From Welwitschia mirabilis (lineage: Eukaryota; Gnetophyta; Gnetopsida; Welwitschiales), in contig JBOZIK010000001.1 of NCBI GenBank assembly GCA_051453625.1, forward strand, positions 27,780,562-27,839,080: a DNA stretch of 58,519 nt. The letters run 5' to 3'. The notes beneath the pieces were generated by a model. The model was not told the DNA's origin. It saw only the letters and a program-made list of their open reading frames with translations, and ran no database searches. The position numbers and the translations under genes were made by a program. Of the stretch, positions 56,330 to 58,519 are shown piece by piece (the first letter of the stretch is position 1; each line of letters begins with the position of its first letter).

Positions 56330-57699
56330 TGTTGTGATGACAATTTATAGGAATTTGATGATGTATTTAGAGTACTTTTGTAGGACATTTATAATAGGTT
56401 TGGATGCAATTCTAATGGTTATGAAGGAGTAAGAAGGATAATCATGGAAACACAAAATTATTGGCATAATTGGAGGTATTTTAGGCACGTTCTAGTACTT
56501 ATCATATTGGAGGGAGATCAATGATGAAGAAACCTATTTTGCTTTACCTGAGAAGCTTTGAAGAGGTATCATCCCCACTATTATTCCCATGATATAGGTC
56601 ATAGTAGCACTGTATCTACCTATTGTAATAGCAATGTGAACTAAAGATTAGAACCTACGAAGCCTCTTTTCTAAGGATGTGTTATTTACATTGTTGTTTC
56701 CATGACATGAGGGATGACAACACATCTAGAGATAACTATGAGGCTAATTGTGAACTTGGAAGCTATTGATTTATCTATTATTATAGGGCATCATATCTAG
56801 TATCGTCCCTATGAGAGTTAGGATATAACTATTTTATATAAGCGAGGCTAAATTATCTTGTAATAGGTTCATATACCCCACTTGGGCTATTAAGGTTTTT
56901 TCTCTGACTTCTAGGGTTACATTTCTAGAGCTTTTAATGTAAAACTATAAATACCCCCTCTTGTTCTTACTTTCATTTCATCTTTCATACTTGATAGGCC
57001 TGTGATCAAGATTAAAGGGCACGAGATCCATCCACTAGCTACAGAAAGGAGTTCTCTTGGTATTAGGCTAAGTCTCTTCTATTGAGGTGCTACTATTTTT
57101 TTTTAAGTGAATGTAAAGTTCTTGAATTAATCCAATTACATTTTGAATCAATATAATTGCTCTTTTCATTCCAATTCTATGTATGTCCCTTATGGTTTAA
57201 ATTGATCATAGTTAAGTGATAGCTCTATGATTTATTTAGATTATAAGGACAATCTTTATTAAGGTTGACTTTGGTTAGTATTAAATTACATTATTATTCC
57301 ATTTCCATTTCACAATGCATTACTTATTCTACTTGGTATATCTCATAGTTCATGTTGATTAGGAACAAGTTAAATACTCTTCTTGATTAATATGAATTAT
57401 AGAGAGCTAGTTCTTGTGATAGAAGAATTAGGAACCAATAGAATTCATTCCATTTCCATTTACATTTTAACTCTATTCACTTACATTTCATTTACTTTAT
57501 TATTTACTTTCAATTATTAAAAGATAAAAGACTAAAAATAACTTTTAGGAATCAATTCTCTAACTTTGAGCCTAGTGCCTTCGTTGGGATTATGATATTC
57601 AAATGAACTCTTGACTATACTAGTGGTGTTTTCTGCAAGTTATTTGATTTATAGGTTTACCTATAGAACTTCAAGATTGTATAACTTCAAATTGCAACA
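56330..57699 (+). repeat. Family C LTR C2
   Basis: TGTTGTGATGACAATTTATAGG to AATTGCAACA, about 1.37 kb, homologous to C1. TATAAATA is at 56946-56953. Hairpins lie at about 56566-56612, 56680-56722 and 56788-56830. It is preceded by a polypurine tract and followed by a primer-binding site and leader, so as with B2 it is shared by two units. Confidence 0.9.
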
Positions 57700-57702
57700 T
57701 TT

Positions 57703-57725
57703 TGGTGCCGTTTCCAAGAAGGCTG
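57703..57725 (+). other. Family C primer-binding site after LTR C2, best preserved
   Basis: TGGTGCCGTTTCCAAGAAGG matches TGGCGCCGTTGCCGGGGATC, complementary to plant tRNA-Asp, at 11 of the first 13 positions. Confidence 0.85.
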
Positions 57726-58178
57726 TAAGGAGTTGGAGAATTATCACTAACCAGATAAGTACGTTGAATCTTCTATTTAGATTATTTATTTGAATTAGCG
57801 ATGTATTTTTAGCTTAACTTAAAGTAGGTTTATTTCTGCAAAATTTTATTTTCTGTAATTTTTTTAGGGACCCTGTCATTCTCTCTATCGTCTCAACAAC
57901 ATTGGACATGACAGTTCTAAAACTTTAAAATTAGTTTTTATTTTCGTAATTTTTCTCTTATTTTTAGTTTAGTAATAAAAGGACTGTCATCTCCTCTATC
58001 GTCCCCATGATAGATCAGATGACAGTCCTAATAGTCTGGTTTTTCCAAGTTTCAGTAATTTTTTTCAGAGTTTAGTTTTTCTATGATCATCGTTCCCCCT
58101 ATCATTCTCATGACCAGGTAGATGATGGTATGTTGTATTTGATTTCAGTTTTTATTTACTATTTGAGCATGTAGAGAT
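57726..58178 (+). other. Family C leader 2 with three hairpins
   Basis: Hairpins lie at about 57875-57920, 57981-58028 and 58085-58130. The second is the best in the window and is listed separately. Confidence 0.8.
57981..58028. repeat. Type copy of the dispersed two-stem hairpin
   Basis: Outer arms GGACTGTCATC (57981-57991) and GATGACAGTCC (58018-58028) pair perfectly over 11 bp. Inside, CTATCGT (57996-58002) and ATGATAG (58007-58013) form a 7-bp stem with one G-T pair around the loop CCCC. Four-base internal strands (TCCT and ATCA) separate the two stems. Confidence 0.9.
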
Positions 58179-58519
58179 ATGATGAATTCTAGTAGAAAGA
58201 CAAAATATCAGCAAGAGAAGAACTTGATTATAGGAAACATTAGAGAAGGATTATTCGACTTTGAGTAAAACCTAGATATGCACATCCAAGGTACGCAATT
58301 TCCCAGAATTAAAAAAAAGAAGGTTTTTTATATTTTTATTATTTTAGAATTAGATTTCCCTTTCCCTATGTAGTCATTCTGTTAGTTATTTTCATGATAA
58401 TTAGAGTAATCGTGATTTCACATCTTTTGAGAGTTAAGGATCCATAATTTTGATAAAATAATGACACATCAAAGAAAACAGAACTTGATCTTCATCGTGT
58501 CCTTATCTTCCTTACCATC
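58179..58519 (+). pseudogene. Family C gag N-terminus and spacer, runs off window
   Basis: ATGATG at 58179 opens MMNSSRKTKYQQEKNLIIGNIREGLFDFE, the best preserved family C start, followed by a stop. A donor-like AAG/GTACGC lies near 58290. The T-rich spacer with CACATCTTTTGAGAGTTAAGGA then continues to the end of the window, where the NSD-ORF would be expected within about 50 bases. Confidence 0.7.

Noticed and set aside
1113-58130. Hairpins considered as MITEs or as a CRISPR-like array
   Set aside because: Copies have no target duplications, lie at corresponding places within LTRs and leaders, and spacing is irregular with homologous flanks; they are parts of the elements, not separate insertions or an array with unique spacers.

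Overview
The window is a stretch of very AT-rich plant nuclear DNA made almost entirely of old, nested LTR retrotransposons. The evidence is Ty3/gypsy and Ty1/copia pol relics, primer-binding sites matching plant tRNA-Asp and initiator tRNA-Met, polypurine tracts beside LTR starts, and LTRs of 1.0-1.4 kb with TATAAATA boxes. I recognise no host gene, rRNA gene, intact tRNA gene or CRISPR array. The species cannot be named from the sequence. Every retroelement reading frame is broken by stops and frameshifts. Nine runs of N interrupt the assembly, and several are flanked by duplicated sequence, so local order near them is uncertain.

Layout. 1-1610: reversed gypsy LTR (family A). 1611-4578: plus-strand gypsy gag-protease-RT relic. 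4977-9862: copia element 1, with two 1.1-kb LTRs and gag/integrase/RT/RNase H remnants. 9863-14406: mostly unassigned AT-rich DNA, with a reversed family A LTR end and a CT/CA microsatellite. 14407-16380: 3' half of copia element 2. 16380-20811: unassigned, with microsatellites, a possible SINE head and an unrecognised broken ORF. 20812-28593: copia element 3, which looks Sirevirus-like and has a long region after pol. Its 3' LTR is cut at 28593/28594 by a family A gypsy LTR. 28594-30605: family A LTR, leader and gag N-terminus, ending at an inverted junction with a minus-strand gypsy (A') at 30606-33113 that probably resumes at 43826-46688. 33119-43820: family B, a compound of four LTRs bounded by the 5-bp target duplication ACCAT, inserted into A'. 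46689-end: family C, LTR C1, three successive copies of a non-pol internal region, LTR C2, and the start of another internal copy.

The gypsy families A, A', B and C are one related group. They share LTR ends TGTTG...CAACA, the gag N-terminus, and a dispersed hairpin of about 45 nt. Where a PBS survives (A, B, C) it matches tRNA-Asp. I count about 40 hairpin copies, most of them two or three per LTR and two or three per leader. Its ideal form has outer arms GACTGTCATC/GATGACAGTC enclosing inner arms CTGTCAT/ATGACAG around a 4-nt loop. The least decayed copies carry CG where others carry CA or TG. Family C and the second unit of family B have no pol. In its place they carry an unrecognised acidic, Asn/Ser-rich ORF (called NSD-ORF here). 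The hairpin family and the NSD-ORF non-autonomous elements are the best candidates for something undescribed.
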